64,000 bases of DNA from Pseudomonas sp. HAR-UPW-AIA-41 (GTDB lineage: Bacteria; Pseudomonadota; Gammaproteobacteria; Pseudomonadales; Pseudomonadaceae), in assembly GCF_002304225.1 (NCBI RefSeq), contig NZ_NSLB01000009.1:1-64000 (forward strand), given 5' to 3'. Positions within the stretch are counted from its first letter, which is position 1. Each line of letters begins with the position of its first letter. Below, piece by piece: positions 27,445-37,569 of the stretch. Under the pieces are notes generated by a model, which was given only the letters and a program-made list of their open reading frames with translations, searched no databases and had not been told where the DNA came from. The position numbers and the translations under genes were made by a program.

Positions 27445-28077
27445 TCAGCGAGGCTGCGGCGGCAGGTGCGGGGGGAGGTACAGTGACAGGTAGGCATCGA
27501 ATACGCGCAGGCCTTCCTCGGCCAGGCGCGGGGTGATCAGGCCGAACTGTTGCACAGAGCGCGCATAGACACGGTCGCCCAGCTCCAGAGCCAAGGCAAA
27601 TACGTCGATATCTTCCGGCAATGGGGGCAGTTGGAAGTAGTGGGCAAACAGCGCCTGCATCTGTCTGCCGAGTTGGTCGTCATGCTGTCGGTCTGCCTGG
27701 GTGACTTCCGCAAGGCCGTGGCTGGCGAGAATCAACTGGCGGGCAGCCGGGTCCTGCTCGTAAACGCGCAGCATGCGCTGTTCGATCAGGCGCGAAAGGT
27801 CGCGCCAGCTGCGCAGACTGTTGGCGTCTATGGGTTGCGCCAGGCAATCACGGAAGGCTGCGTGCACGGCGGCAGTGAGGCCCTGCAGTAAGGCCGGCAC
27901 GCTGGGAAAGAAGTGGTACAGCGAAGAGGGTGGAATGCCAGCGCGCTCGGCCACGCTGTAGATCGACAGGCTGGCCACACCTTCTTCGGCCAGTTGGCTG
28001 CGTGCCGCCTCAAGAATCTGCTGAATGCGCGCTTGGCTGCTGGCGCGCGGCTTGCGGGCGATTGCGGGGCGCGACAT
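27445..28077 (-). CDS. TetR-family regulator (AguR-like position)
   Basis: A 210-residue protein with an N-terminal TetR helix-turn-helix (QILEAARSQLAEEGVASLS, then VAERAGIPPSSLYHFFPS at about 45-62) and a divergent helical ligand domain. It sits upstream of aguA in the same orientation, as aguR does in P. aeruginosa, so agmatine or carbamoylputrescine response is a reasonable inference. GGAGA precedes the ATG. Identity with AguR cannot be settled by eye. Confidence 0.75.
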   Translation of the reverse strand: MSRPAIARKPRASSQARIQQILEAARSQLAEEGVASLSIYSVAERAGIPPSSLYHFFPSVPALLQGLTAAVHAAFRDCLAQPIDANSLRSWRDLSRLIEQRMLRVYEQDPAARQLILASHGLAEVTQADRQHDDQLGRQMQALFAHYFQLPPLPEDIDVFALALELGDRVYARSVQQFGLITPRLAEEGLRVFDAYLSLYLPPHLPPQPR

Positions 28078-28141
28078 GACGATCTCCGAGCTTCGAGGTG
28101 GCGCTATTGGACGTCATGCCGCTGCCCGCGGCAAGAGGGGG

Positions 28142-29194
28142 TCACGGTGTACCTTTGAACTCGTCCCACACTTGTTGCTTGACCACTTCCAGTTTGTCCG
28201 GCAAAGCCTCTGGGGCAAATAGTCGACGCTTGGTGGTATTCACCTGAGCCAGTTGTTGCTGAAGGTTGGCATCCATGAACTGGATGGCGTCCTTGTTCGG
28301 GTTGGGATAGAGAACCTCACCGGAGGTGAGGGCTGCGACCTTGGGTTGCAGCAGGTAGTTGATGAAACGGTGGGCCAGGTCTGCACGCTTGCTGCTGGTC
28401 GGGATTGTCATATTGTCGATGAACAGTGCCGACCCTTCGTCCGGAACAATAAAGCTCACAGGCTGGCCTGCGTCGGCGGCTGCCAGTGCGTCGCCTACCC
28501 AGGCGAATGCGACACATAGTTTGCCGTTAGCCAGATCGGCGATGTAGCGCTCGCTATCGATGTAACGCAGGTTGGGTCGCAGGCTGGCGAGAGTTTCTCC
28601 GGCACGCTTGAGCTGTTTGGGGGAGCTGTGGGCAAGGTTGCGTCCCTGATAGTTGAGCAGAACGGCCAAGGCCTCGTTGCTGGAGTCGATCATGGCGATA
28701 CCGCAGCTGGCCAGTTTCCCGCTTATGGCCGGATCGAATAAGAGATTCCAGCTGGAGGGGACTGGGCCGCCAAGTGCCGCTTCTGCCTGTGGCACATTTA
28801 CCGCCAGGCCGACGGTACCCCATAGATAGGGCACGGCATAACGGTTCTGTGGGTCGAAGGCTGCCAGTTTGCTGAGAATGGCTTTGTCCAGGTGCTGGCG
28901 GTTGGGGAGCAGGCTAAGGTCCAGGGGTTGCAGGCGACCTGCTCTGATCAGGCTGGGCAGGCTGTCGTGGGAAGGTACGGCGACGTCTATGACTGTTCCG
29001 TTTTGCAGCGCTTCTTCAAGTTCTTCAGCGGTGCTGAAGGTGCGGTACTCGACACGGATGCCGGTATCTTTCTCGAACTCCTTGAGTACTTGCGGAGCGA
29101 TGTAGTCGTTCCAGTTCCAAACCTGTATGACATCTTCGGCGTGGCTCAGGGCCGGGCACAGCAGCAACAAGAGCGGGGCAAGCAAACGGCGCAT
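28142..29194 (-). CDS. PotF-like periplasmic polyamine-binding protein
   Basis: A 350-residue protein with a signal peptide (MRRLLAPLLLLLCPALSHA) followed by the spermidine/putrescine-binding fold opening VIQVWNWNDYIAPQVLKEFE. The start at 29194 has GGAGG 6 nt upstream; an ATG 10 codons earlier is less likely. It corresponds in position to PAO1 PA0295. There is no permease beside it, so it may share SpuFGH or act as a sensor. Confidence 0.82.
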   Translation of the reverse strand: MRRLLAPLLLLLCPALSHAEDVIQVWNWNDYIAPQVLKEFEKDTGIRVEYRTFSTAEELEEALQNGTVIDVAVPSHDSLPSLIRAGRLQPLDLSLLPNRQHLDKAILSKLAAFDPQNRYAVPYLWGTVGLAVNVPQAEAALGGPVPSSWNLLFDPAISGKLASCGIAMIDSSNEALAVLLNYQGRNLAHSSPKQLKRAGETLASLRPNLRYIDSERYIADLANGKLCVAFAWVGDALAAADAGQPVSFIVPDEGSALFIDNMTIPTSSKRADLAHRFINYLLQPKVAALTSGEVLYPNPNKDAIQFMDANLQQQLAQVNTTKRRLFAPEALPDKLEVVKQQVWDEFKGTP

Positions 29195-29325
29195 TTCAGC
29201 CTCCAGTGATCGATACGCGGCCATGACGGTCTTACGCCAGGCGCAGCGCTGGACAAAAAGAATGGCAGGGTGGTCTGTCGCCCCCGGCTAACGGCCAGGT
29301 GGCTTTCTGAATAACGTGGCGCGAC

Positions 29326-29400
29326 TCAGATTCCTCCGCGGCGAAGGTGCTGAGGCTGGTGCCGTAAGTGACGAGCGAGGCCGCCAGGCGAGTGGGGCAT
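29326..29400 (-). CDS. Possible 24-residue ORF or remnant in the 324-bp gap before the PotF-like gene
   Basis: On the minus strand a very good ribosome site (AAGGAG, 6 nt to ATG) precedes a 24-codon frame, MPHSPGGLARH and onward. A shifted frame stays open for about 50 codons, so this may be the start of a gene broken by a frameshift. The product was not recognised. Apart from this and the spuI terminator I see nothing else in 29195-29518. Confidence 0.2.
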   Translation of the reverse strand: MPHSPGGLARHLRHQPQHLRRGGI

Positions 29401-29485
29401 CGCGATCTCCTTGGTGCATGACCGATTTTCGGCCGGCCGTTCTCGCAACCCGCTGATCGGGCAGTGTCTTTATTACTCGGTTAAA

Positions 29486-29512
29486 GCAACGCCGGCGCGA
29501 GGCCGGCGTTGC
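29486..29512 (-). terminator. Terminator after spuI
   Basis: An 11-bp stem GCAACGCCGGC / GCCGGCGTTGC is followed on the minus strand by TTTAAC, 7 bp beyond the spuI stop. Confidence 0.75.
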
Positions 29513-29518
29513 AGTGAC

Positions 29519-30898
29519 TTACACGGTGTGCAGGTACCAGTTGTATTCGAGGTCGGAGATGGTGGTCTCGAACTCTTGCAGCTCGGCTTCCTTACAGGCG
29601 ACGAAGATGTCGATGTAGTCCGGGCTGATGTACTGGTTGAGCACTTCGCTTTCGTCCAGCTCGCGCAGGGCGTCGCGCAGGTTGTTCGGCAGGCTTTGCT
29701 CCAGCTGCTCGTAGGAGTTGCCTTCAATCGGCTCGCCTGGTTCGATCTTGCTGGTCAGGCCGTGGTGAATGCCGGCGAGGATGGACGACATCATCAGGTA
29801 GGGGTTGGCGTCGGCACCGGCTACGCGGTGTTCGATGCGCACGGCGTCAGGACTGCCGTTCGGTACGCGGACGGCAACGGTGCGGTTGTCCACGCCCCAG
29901 CTCGGCGCATTGGGCACGTAGAACTGCGCGCCAAAGCGGCGGTAGGAGTTGACGTTGGGGCAGAGGAAGGCCATCGAGGCCGGCATGGTTTCCAGTACGC
30001 CGCCGATGGCGTGGCGCAGGCTGGCGCTCTGCAGCGGGTCGTCAGTGGCGAAGATGTTCTTGCCGGTTTTCTTGTCCAGCAGCGAAATATGGACGTGCAG
30101 CCCGTTACCCGCTTGGTTGGGGTAGGGCTTGGCCATGAAGGTGGTGTCCATCTCATGGTCGTAGGCGACGTTCTTGATCAGGCGCTTGAGCAGCAGGGCG
30201 TAGTCACAGGCCTTGATCGCGTCGTTGACGTGATGCAGGTTGACCTCGAACTGCGCCGGGGCGCTTTCCTTGACGATGGCGTCGGCAGGAATGCCTTGCT
30301 CCTTGGCCGCTTCGAGGATGTCCTGCAGGCAGTCGGCGTATTCGTCGAGGTCGTCGATCAGGTAAACCTGAGTCGACTGCGGGCGCTTGCCGGACATCGG
30401 CGAACGCGGCGGCTGCGGACGGCCGTTCACGTTTTCCTGGTCGATCAGGTAGAACTCGATTTCGAAGGCGGCGCAGATGGTCAGGCCGAGGTCATCGAAC
30501 TTCTGCACGATCTGCCGCAGCACTTCGCGCGGATCGGCAAAGAAGGGCTGGCCGTCGAGCTCGTGCATGGTCATCAGCAGCTGCGCGGTCGGGCGTTTCT
30601 GCCACGGCTCATTGCACAGAGTGCCAGCGATCGGGAAACAAATGCGGTCGGCGTCGCCGATGTCCAGGCCAAGACCTGTGCTCTCGACGGTAGAACCATT
30701 GATATCGAGGGCGAAGATGGATGCGGGTAGGTTGATGCCTTTGGCATAGACCTTGTGCAGGCTAGCGCGCTCAATGCGCTTGCCGCGAACGACGCCGTTC
30801 ATGTCGGCAATAAGAAGGTCGACGAATTGGACCTCAGGATGTTCCTTAAGGAACTCATTCGCTTCGTTCAGCGTAACGGCACTGGAGGGTACCGACAT
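29519..30898 (-). CDS. spuI: Gamma-glutamylpolyamine synthetase (glutamine synthetase family)
   Basis: ATP-dependent ligase joining glutamate to a polyamine, the entry step of the gamma-glutamylation route. The 459-residue protein is of glutamine synthetase type, with FEIEFYLIDQE (about 144-154, metal ligands) and the HVHISLLD and NSYRRFG/NRTVAVRVP segments. It lacks the adenylylation region of true GlnA. Position next to spuA identifies it as SpuI (PauA1 in PAO1). AAAGGTG precedes the ATG. It diverges from spuA across a 277-bp control region. Confidence 0.9.
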   Translation of the reverse strand: MSVPSSAVTLNEANEFLKEHPEVQFVDLLIADMNGVVRGKRIERASLHKVYAKGINLPASIFALDINGSTVESTGLGLDIGDADRICFPIAGTLCNEPWQKRPTAQLLMTMHELDGQPFFADPREVLRQIVQKFDDLGLTICAAFEIEFYLIDQENVNGRPQPPRSPMSGKRPQSTQVYLIDDLDEYADCLQDILEAAKEQGIPADAIVKESAPAQFEVNLHHVNDAIKACDYALLLKRLIKNVAYDHEMDTTFMAKPYPNQAGNGLHVHISLLDKKTGKNIFATDDPLQSASLRHAIGGVLETMPASMAFLCPNVNSYRRFGAQFYVPNAPSWGVDNRTVAVRVPNGSPDAVRIEHRVAGADANPYLMMSSILAGIHHGLTSKIEPGEPIEGNSYEQLEQSLPNNLRDALRELDESEVLNQYISPDYIDIFVACKEAELQEFETTISDLEYNWYLHTV

Positions 30899-31175
30899 GA
30901 TGCAACACCTTTTTTGTTAAAAATTTCAATCATGCAAGCGCATGGGTGTGAGTCAATCTCAAACACTACGGCCTGTCAATAGCCGGTCATTTTGCCCTAA
31001 AACGGGGCGGTGGCGCCAGTTTTGGGGCATTTTTACCCTGTGGACAGTCTGCTGCAGGGAGCGTGCACTGGGGTGTTGCAGGAGGCGTGTTCAATTTTTT
31101 ACAGGGTGGTTGTGTAAAAATTTGAACAGGGTTAATCTCGGGGCAACCCACCAACATCAATAAAACGGGTGTTCC
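30899..31175. promoter_or_regulatory. Divergent spuI-spuA control region
   Basis: A 277-bp AT-rich stretch between two divergent polyamine genes. It holds a near-perfect inverted repeat at 31089-31127 (GTTCAATTTTTTACA and TGTAAAAATTTGAAC) and a related half-site TGTTAAAAATTTCAA near 30915. No gene is seen in it. Confidence 0.6.
31089..31127. promoter_or_regulatory. Candidate polyamine-responsive operator (15-bp inverted repeat)
   Basis: Arms of 15 bp match at 14 positions, with a 9-nt spacer. Each arm ends in TTGAACA when read outward; a TGAACA end also occurs in the E. coli PuuR box. PauR, the pseudomonad relative, is the natural candidate binder. It lies 49 bp before spuA. Confidence 0.5.
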
Positions 31176-31928
31176 ATGGCTCGCCTGCCATTAATAGGTG
31201 TGACCGCCTGTACTAGGCAAATTGGTCTGCACCCTTACCATATCGCTGGTGACAAGTATGTCCGTGCCGTCGTTGTCGGCGCGGCTTGCCAGCCGCTGGT
31301 GATTCCGGCTCTGGGCGAGTTGCTTGATCAGGACACCCTGCTCGACAGTCTAGACGGCTTGCTCTGTACTGGCTCGCCGTCAAACATCGAACCCCATCAT
31401 TATTCTGGTACCGCCAGTGACCCGGACTCTCACAGTGATCCGGCGCGCGACAGCACCACGCTGCCTCTGATCCGCAAGGCGATCAGTGCCGGTATTCCGC
31501 TGCTGGGCATATGTCGCGGTTTTCAGGAAATCAATGTGGCATTCGGCGGAACTCTGCATCAAAAGGTGCATGAGGTTGTCGGCATGCTTGATCATCGCGA
31601 GCCGGCAGAGCAACCGGTAGATGTGCAATACGCTCCCCGTCACGCGCTGCAGGTGCAGCCCGGTGGCGTTCTCGCTGGCCTCGGCTTGCCAGCGCAGATA
31701 GAAGTCAATTCGATTCATGGCCAGGGCGTTGCACGTCTGGCGCCGGGCCTTCGTGTGGAAGCTCTGGCGCCTGACGGGTTGGTGGAAGCCTTCTCTGTCG
31801 AGGGTGCACAGAGCTTCGCGCTTGGGGTGCAATGGCACCCGGAATGGCAAGTGCAGTCCAACCCGAATTATCTCGCCATCTTCCAGGCCTTTGGTGAGGC
31901 TTGCAGGAAGAGGGCGGGGCAACGCTGA
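31176..31928 (+). CDS. spuA: Gamma-glutamyl-GABA hydrolase (class I glutamine amidotransferase-like)
   Basis: Releases GABA (or a related acid) from its gamma-glutamyl conjugate, closing the glutamylated polyamine route; the product feeds GabT. The 250-residue protein has the nucleophile Cys113 in LLGICRGFQEIN and the His of the triad in GVQWHPEWQVQ (about 225). It is first of the spu genes running to the right, with spuB 91 bp downstream. Confidence 0.92.
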   Translation: MARLPLIGVTACTRQIGLHPYHIAGDKYVRAVVVGAACQPLVIPALGELLDQDTLLDSLDGLLCTGSPSNIEPHHYSGTASDPDSHSDPARDSTTLPLIRKAISAGIPLLGICRGFQEINVAFGGTLHQKVHEVVGMLDHREPAEQPVDVQYAPRHALQVQPGGVLAGLGLPAQIEVNSIHGQGVARLAPGLRVEALAPDGLVEAFSVEGAQSFALGVQWHPEWQVQSNPNYLAIFQAFGEACRKRAGQR

Positions 31929-31950
31929 GTAGGTGAGCACCCGGCAAGCG

Positions 31951-31970
31951 GCGAAACTTCCAAGTTTCGC
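31951..31970. promoter_or_regulatory. 20-bp palindrome between spuA and spuB
   Basis: GCGAAACTT and AAGTTTCGC, 9-bp perfect arms around CC, lie 50 bp before spuB. The 2-nt centre is too tight for a good RNA hairpin loop, which favours a protein-binding site over a terminator. Confidence 0.45.
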
Positions 31971-32019
31971 TAGGCTTTAACCGGTCCGCAGTAGCCGCTC
32001 TATAAACCCTGAGGTCTTT

Positions 32020-33378
32020 ATGACTACCAAGCTCGACCAGCTCACCAGCTGGCTGAAAGAACGCAAAATCACCGAAGTTGAATGCTTGATCAGCGATTTG
32101 ACTGGTATCGCGCGCGGCAAGATTGCGCCGACCAACAAATTCCTGGACGAGAAGGGCATGCGCCTCCCCGAGAGTGTGCTGCTGCAAACCGTTACCGGCG
32201 ACTATGTCGATGACGACATCTATTACGAGCTGCTGGACGAGGCGGACATCGACATGTTCTGCCGCCCCGACCAGAACGCCACCTTTGTGGTGCCCTGGGC
32301 GCTTGAGCCGACGGCGATGGTGATCCATGACACCTTCGACAAGCAGGGCAACCCGATCGAACTGTCGCCGCGCAACGTCCTCAAGAAAGTCCTGAAGATG
32401 TATGCCGACAAGGGCTGGCAGCCGATCGTGGCGCCGGAAATGGAGTTCTACCTGACCAAACGCTGCGCCGACCCGGACTTCCCGCTGGAAGCCCCGGTAG
32501 GCCGTTCCGGTCGGCCGGAAGTGGGTCGTCAGAGCTTCTCCATCGACGCGGCCAACGAGTTCGACCCGCTGTTCGAGGACGTCTACGACTGGTGCGAGGC
32601 GCAGAACCTCGACCTCGATACGCTGATTCACGAAGACGGCCCGGCGCAGATGGAAATCAACTTCCGTCACGGCGACGCGCTGCATCTGGCTGACCAGATC
32701 ACCGTGTTCAAGCGCACCATGCGCGAGGCCGCGCTCAAGCACGACGTGGCGGTGACCTTCATGGCCAAGCCGATCACCGATCAGCCGGGCAGCGCCATGC
32801 ACATCCACCAGAGCGTGGTGGACATCAAGACCGGCAAGAACCTGTTCTCCAACGCCGACGGCACCATGAGCGAACTGTTCCTGCACCACATCGGCGGCCT
32901 GCAGAAGTTCATTCCGGAGCTGCTGCCGCTGTTCGCGCCCAACGTCAACTCGTTCCGCCGCTTCCTGCCCGACACCTCGGCGCCGGTGAACGTCGAGTGG
33001 GGCGAGGAGAACCGCACCGTGGGTCTGCGCGTGCCGGAAGCCAGCCCGCAGAACCGTCGGGTGGAGAACCGTCTGGCCGGTGCCGATGCCAACCCCTATC
33101 TGGTACTGGCGGCATCCCTGCTGTGCGGCTTCATCGGCATGGTCGAAGGCATCAAGCCTGGCGCGCCGGTGAAGGGTCGTGGTTACGAGCGTCGCAACCT
33201 GCGCTTGCCGGTCACCATCGAAAGCGCTCTGGAGCGTATGGAGGCCTGCAAGGAAGGTGAGAAGTACCTTGGCGAGCGTTTCATGCGTGCCTACGTGGCG
33301 GTGAAGCGTGCCGAGCATGAAAACTTCAAGCGTGTCATCAGCTCCTGGGAGCGTGAGTTCCTGCTGCTGTCCGTTTGA
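32020..33378 (+). CDS. spuB: Gamma-glutamylpolyamine synthetase SpuB (glutamine synthetase family)
   Basis: A 452-residue glutamine synthetase-like ligase that glutamylates polyamines (PauA2 in PAO1 usage). Motifs: APEMEFYLTKR (about 141-151, metal-binding Glu residues), EDGPAQMEINF, SAMHIHQSV and NRTVGLRVPEAS. It is related to but clearly distinct from SpuI at 29519. An upstream start would run into the palindrome, so the ATG at 32020 is used. The spuC start follows 92 bp later. Confidence 0.9.
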   Translation: MTTKLDQLTSWLKERKITEVECLISDLTGIARGKIAPTNKFLDEKGMRLPESVLLQTVTGDYVDDDIYYELLDEADIDMFCRPDQNATFVVPWALEPTAMVIHDTFDKQGNPIELSPRNVLKKVLKMYADKGWQPIVAPEMEFYLTKRCADPDFPLEAPVGRSGRPEVGRQSFSIDAANEFDPLFEDVYDWCEAQNLDLDTLIHEDGPAQMEINFRHGDALHLADQITVFKRTMREAALKHDVAVTFMAKPITDQPGSAMHIHQSVVDIKTGKNLFSNADGTMSELFLHHIGGLQKFIPELLPLFAPNVNSFRRFLPDTSAPVNVEWGEENRTVGLRVPEASPQNRRVENRLAGADANPYLVLAASLLCGFIGMVEGIKPGAPVKGRGYERRNLRLPVTIESALERMEACKEGEKYLGERFMRAYVAVKRAEHENFKRVISSWEREFLLLSV

Positions 33379-33470
33379 TCCGGTGGCCGGAGCGGGTGAT
33401 CCCCACTCCGGCCAACCTCTCTTTTGGCGGTGCCGAACCCCCGGCTCGCACGACATAGGTAGTAGTTGAA

Positions 33471-34844
33471 ATGAGTAACGCAGTGAACAACCCGAAAACC
33501 CTTGAATGGCAGGAGATGAGCCGCGCCCACCACTTGGCGCCGTTCACTGACTACAAGCAGCTGCATGAAGTTGGGCCGCGCATTATCACCAAGGCAGAAG
33601 GTGTTCACCTGTGGGACAGTGAAGGCAACAAGATCCTCGACGGCATGGCTGGTCTGTGGTGTGTGGCCGTTGGTTATGGCCGCGAGGAGCTGGTTGAGGC
33701 TGCCAGCAAGCAGATGCGTGAGCTGCCGTTCTACAACACCTTCTTCATGACTGCCCACCCGCCGGTGCTGGAACTGGCCAAGGCCATTTCCGACGTGGCT
33801 CCGGAAGGCATGAATCATGTGTTCTTCACTGGCTCCGGCTCCGAAGGCAACGACACCATGCTGCGCATGGTCCGCCACTACTGGGACCTCAAGGGCAAGC
33901 CGGAGAAAAAAGTCATTATCAGCCGGATCAACGGCTACCACGGCTCCACCGTTGCGGGCACCAGCCTGGGCGGCATGGCCGGCATGCACAAACAGGGCGA
34001 CCTGCCGATCCCGGGCATTGTGCACATCCCGCAGCCTTACTGGTTTGGCGAGGGTGGCGATATGACTCCGGACGAGTTCGGCATCTGGGCCGCCGATCAG
34101 CTGGAAAACAAAATTCTCGAAGTCGGCGAAGACAAGGTCGCCGCCTTTATCGCCGAGCCGATTCAGGGCGCCGGTGGTGTGATTATTCCGCCGGATACCT
34201 ACTGGCCGCGCATCCGCGAGATCCTCGCCAAGTACGACATTCTGTTTGTGGCTGACGAAGTGATCTGTGGCTTCGGTCGTACCGGCGAGTGGTTCGGTAG
34301 CGATTACTACGGCAACAAGCCGGATCTGATGACTATCGCCAAGGGCCTGACCTCCGGCTACGTGCCGATGGGCGGCCTGATTGTCAGCGACAAGGTGTTC
34401 CAGGTGATTAACGAAGGTGGTGACTTTAACCACGGCTTCACCTACTCCGGTCACCCGGTGGCAGCGGCAGTAGGTCTGGAAAACCTGCGTATTCTCAAAG
34501 AAGAAAAGATCATTGAACGGGTCAAGAGCGAAACGGCACCGTACTTGCAAGCACGACTGCGTGAACTGGCTGATCACCCGCTGGTGGGTGAAGTTCGTGG
34601 CGTGGGCATGCTCGGTGCGATCGAGCTGGTGAAGAACAAGGCAACTCGCGAACGTTACCCGAGCGATATGGCTGCCGGCATGGTTTGCCGTGGCTACTGC
34701 TTCAGTAACGGTCTGATCATGCGCGCCGTGGGCGACACCATGATCATTGCTCCGCCTCTGGTCATCACCAAGCAAGAAATCGATGAGTTGGTGGAGAAAG
34801 CGCGTATGTGCCTCGACCTGGCTTATCGTGATCTGCAGGGTTGA
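33471..34844 (+). CDS. spuC: Polyamine:pyruvate aminotransferase
   Basis: PLP-dependent class III aminotransferase of 457 residues that moves an amino group from putrescine, cadaverine or related amines to pyruvate, giving the aminoaldehyde. Motifs: FTGSGSEGNDT (phosphate binding), ADEVICGFGRTGEW and the PLP lysine in IAKGLTSGYVPMG (about residue 291). It lies between spuB and spuD as in P. aeruginosa. Confidence 0.93.
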   Translation: MSNAVNNPKTLEWQEMSRAHHLAPFTDYKQLHEVGPRIITKAEGVHLWDSEGNKILDGMAGLWCVAVGYGREELVEAASKQMRELPFYNTFFMTAHPPVLELAKAISDVAPEGMNHVFFTGSGSEGNDTMLRMVRHYWDLKGKPEKKVIISRINGYHGSTVAGTSLGGMAGMHKQGDLPIPGIVHIPQPYWFGEGGDMTPDEFGIWAADQLENKILEVGEDKVAAFIAEPIQGAGGVIIPPDTYWPRIREILAKYDILFVADEVICGFGRTGEWFGSDYYGNKPDLMTIAKGLTSGYVPMGGLIVSDKVFQVINEGGDFNHGFTYSGHPVAAAVGLENLRILKEEKIIERVKSETAPYLQARLRELADHPLVGEVRGVGMLGAIELVKNKATRERYPSDMAAGMVCRGYCFSNGLIMRAVGDTMIIAPPLVITKQEIDELVEKARMCLDLAYRDLQG

Positions 34845-34941
34845 GCCCTAGGCTAGACCTTGCGAGACTCTGCGCCAGTGCGTTGGCCAGGCTCACCGGG
34901 AGGTGCCGCAGTTAGGCTGCGCGCCTTTCCGGATTAATTAA

Positions 34942-36060
<1,119 letters not shown>

Positions 36061-36426
36061 CTGTGTGACCCGGTTGTCGGCCTGCTGCGCCGGTCGGCAA
36101 CCTCCGAATGCATGACCGCGTGGGCTTTGAGCCGGCGTGGTTGGCCAGCAGCGCTGGCCAGGCGGGCATCACCTGCTGTGAGGGCGCAATGCGTCCGCCA
36201 GGAACCGCCAGATTTTGATGGAGCAAACCGGCGACACAAGCCTGTCGCCATCCCCGTGTGGGGGAGGGGGGATGTGTCTGGCAGTGTGCCGGACGATTTC
36301 CCGAAGGTATCGATGCGGCGGCCTTTCCGGATTGGGGGCCCTGCTGGACAAAACACCTAGGGTCGCGGGCGGCCCTCAACGACAAAAGGCGCGGCCTTTA
36401 GGCCTGTGCACAGTGGGAGTGTGGTA
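36061..36426 (+). other. 366-bp gap between spuD and spuF with two strong hairpins
   Basis: No gene is supported. Hairpin 1 is TGGCCAGC / GCTGGCCA with a 3-nt loop (36142-36160); hairpin 2 is GGCGACA / TGTCGCC with a 6-nt loop (36230-36249). A 13-mer GCCTTTCCGGATT at 36321-36333 repeats the sequence at 34923-34935 just before spuD. The hairpins may protect the spuD message so that binding protein exceeds permease; the repeat may mark a lost second binding-protein gene. Confidence 0.5.
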
Positions 36427-37569
36427 ATGGCAATAGCCTCCGGTGCTTACAAAAAAGCCCTCACCGGCGACCAGCAGCCTAAAGAGGTGCTGGTAAAAAT
36501 CGACCGGGTGACCAAGAAGTTCGACGAGACGGCGGCAGTGGATTCGGTATCCCTGACCATCAACAAGGGCGAGATCTTCGCTCTGCTCGGCGGTTCTGGT
36601 TCGGGTAAATCGACTCTGTTGCGCATGCTGGCCGGATTCGAGCGGCCAACCGACGGTCGTATCTACCTCGATGGTCAGGACATCACCGATCTCCCGCCCT
36701 ACGAGCGGCCGATCAACATGATGTTCCAGTCCTACGCGCTGTTCCCGCACATGAGCGTGGAGCAGAACATCGCCTTCGGTCTCAAGCAGGATGGCCTGCC
36801 CAAGGACGAGATCGACAAGCGCGTGGCCGAGATGCTCAAGCTGGTGCACATGACCCAGTACGCCCGCCGCAAGCCGCACCAGCTCTCCGGTGGTCAGCGT
36901 CAGCGTGTGGCCCTGGCCCGTTCCCTGGCCAAGCGTCCCAAGCTGCTGCTGCTCGACGAGCCGATGGGTGCGCTGGACAAGAAACTGCGTTCGCAGATGC
37001 AGCTGGAACTGGTGGAAATCATCGAGCGCGTGGGCGTGACCTGCGTGATGGTGACTCACGACCAGGAAGAGGCCATGACCATGGCCGAGCGTATTGCCAT
37101 CATGCACCTGGGCTGCATTGAGCAGATCGGCAGCCCGGTGGACATCTACGAAACCCCGATCAATCGCCTGGTCTGCGAGTTCATCGGCAGCGTCAACCTG
37201 TTCGAGGGCGAAGTGGTCCAGGACATGGAAGACCACGCGGTGATTGCCTGCCCTCAGCTGGAGCGTCCGATCTATGTCGGCCACGGTGTGAGCACCTCGG
37301 TGGAAGACAAGCGCGTAACCTACGCCCTGCGTCCGGAAAAGCTCTGGGTGACCACCGAGCAGCCAACCGACGAAAACAACTGGTCGGTAGGCAAGGTTCA
37401 GGACATTGCCTACCTCGGTGGCCATTCGGTGTTCTACATCGAGCTGCCCAGCGGCATGGTGGTACAAGCTGTGATGACCAACGCCGAGCGCCGTGGTACC
37501 CGCCCAACCTGGGGTGATCAGGTCTTCGTGCACTGGGAAAACGACAGCGGAGTGGTACTGCGGTCATGA
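36427..37569 (+). CDS. spuF: Polyamine ABC transporter ATP-binding protein
   Basis: A 380-residue ATPase of the PotA/PotG type. Walker A is GGSGSGKST (about 58-66), signature QLSGGQRQRVAL (about 157), Walker B LLLLDEPMGALD, and H-loop MVTHDQEEA. A C-terminal TOBE regulatory domain follows (from about 300). It energises SpuGH. The start at 36427 is preferred to an upstream ATG at 36406. It overlaps spuG by 4 bp (ATGA). Confidence 0.93.
   Translation: MAIASGAYKKALTGDQQPKEVLVKIDRVTKKFDETAAVDSVSLTINKGEIFALLGGSGSGKSTLLRMLAGFERPTDGRIYLDGQDITDLPPYERPINMMFQSYALFPHMSVEQNIAFGLKQDGLPKDEIDKRVAEMLKLVHMTQYARRKPHQLSGGQRQRVALARSLAKRPKLLLLDEPMGALDKKLRSQMQLELVEIIERVGVTCVMVTHDQEEAMTMAERIAIMHLGCIEQIGSPVDIYETPINRLVCEFIGSVNLFEGEVVQDMEDHAVIACPQLERPIYVGHGVSTSVEDKRVTYALRPEKLWVTTEQPTDENNWSVGKVQDIAYLGGHSVFYIELPSGMVVQAVMTNAERRGTRPTWGDQVFVHWENDSGVVLRS

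Noticed and set aside
31705..33456. 583-codon open frame antisense to spuB
   Set aside because: Shadow of spuB; no start signal and no recognisable motif.
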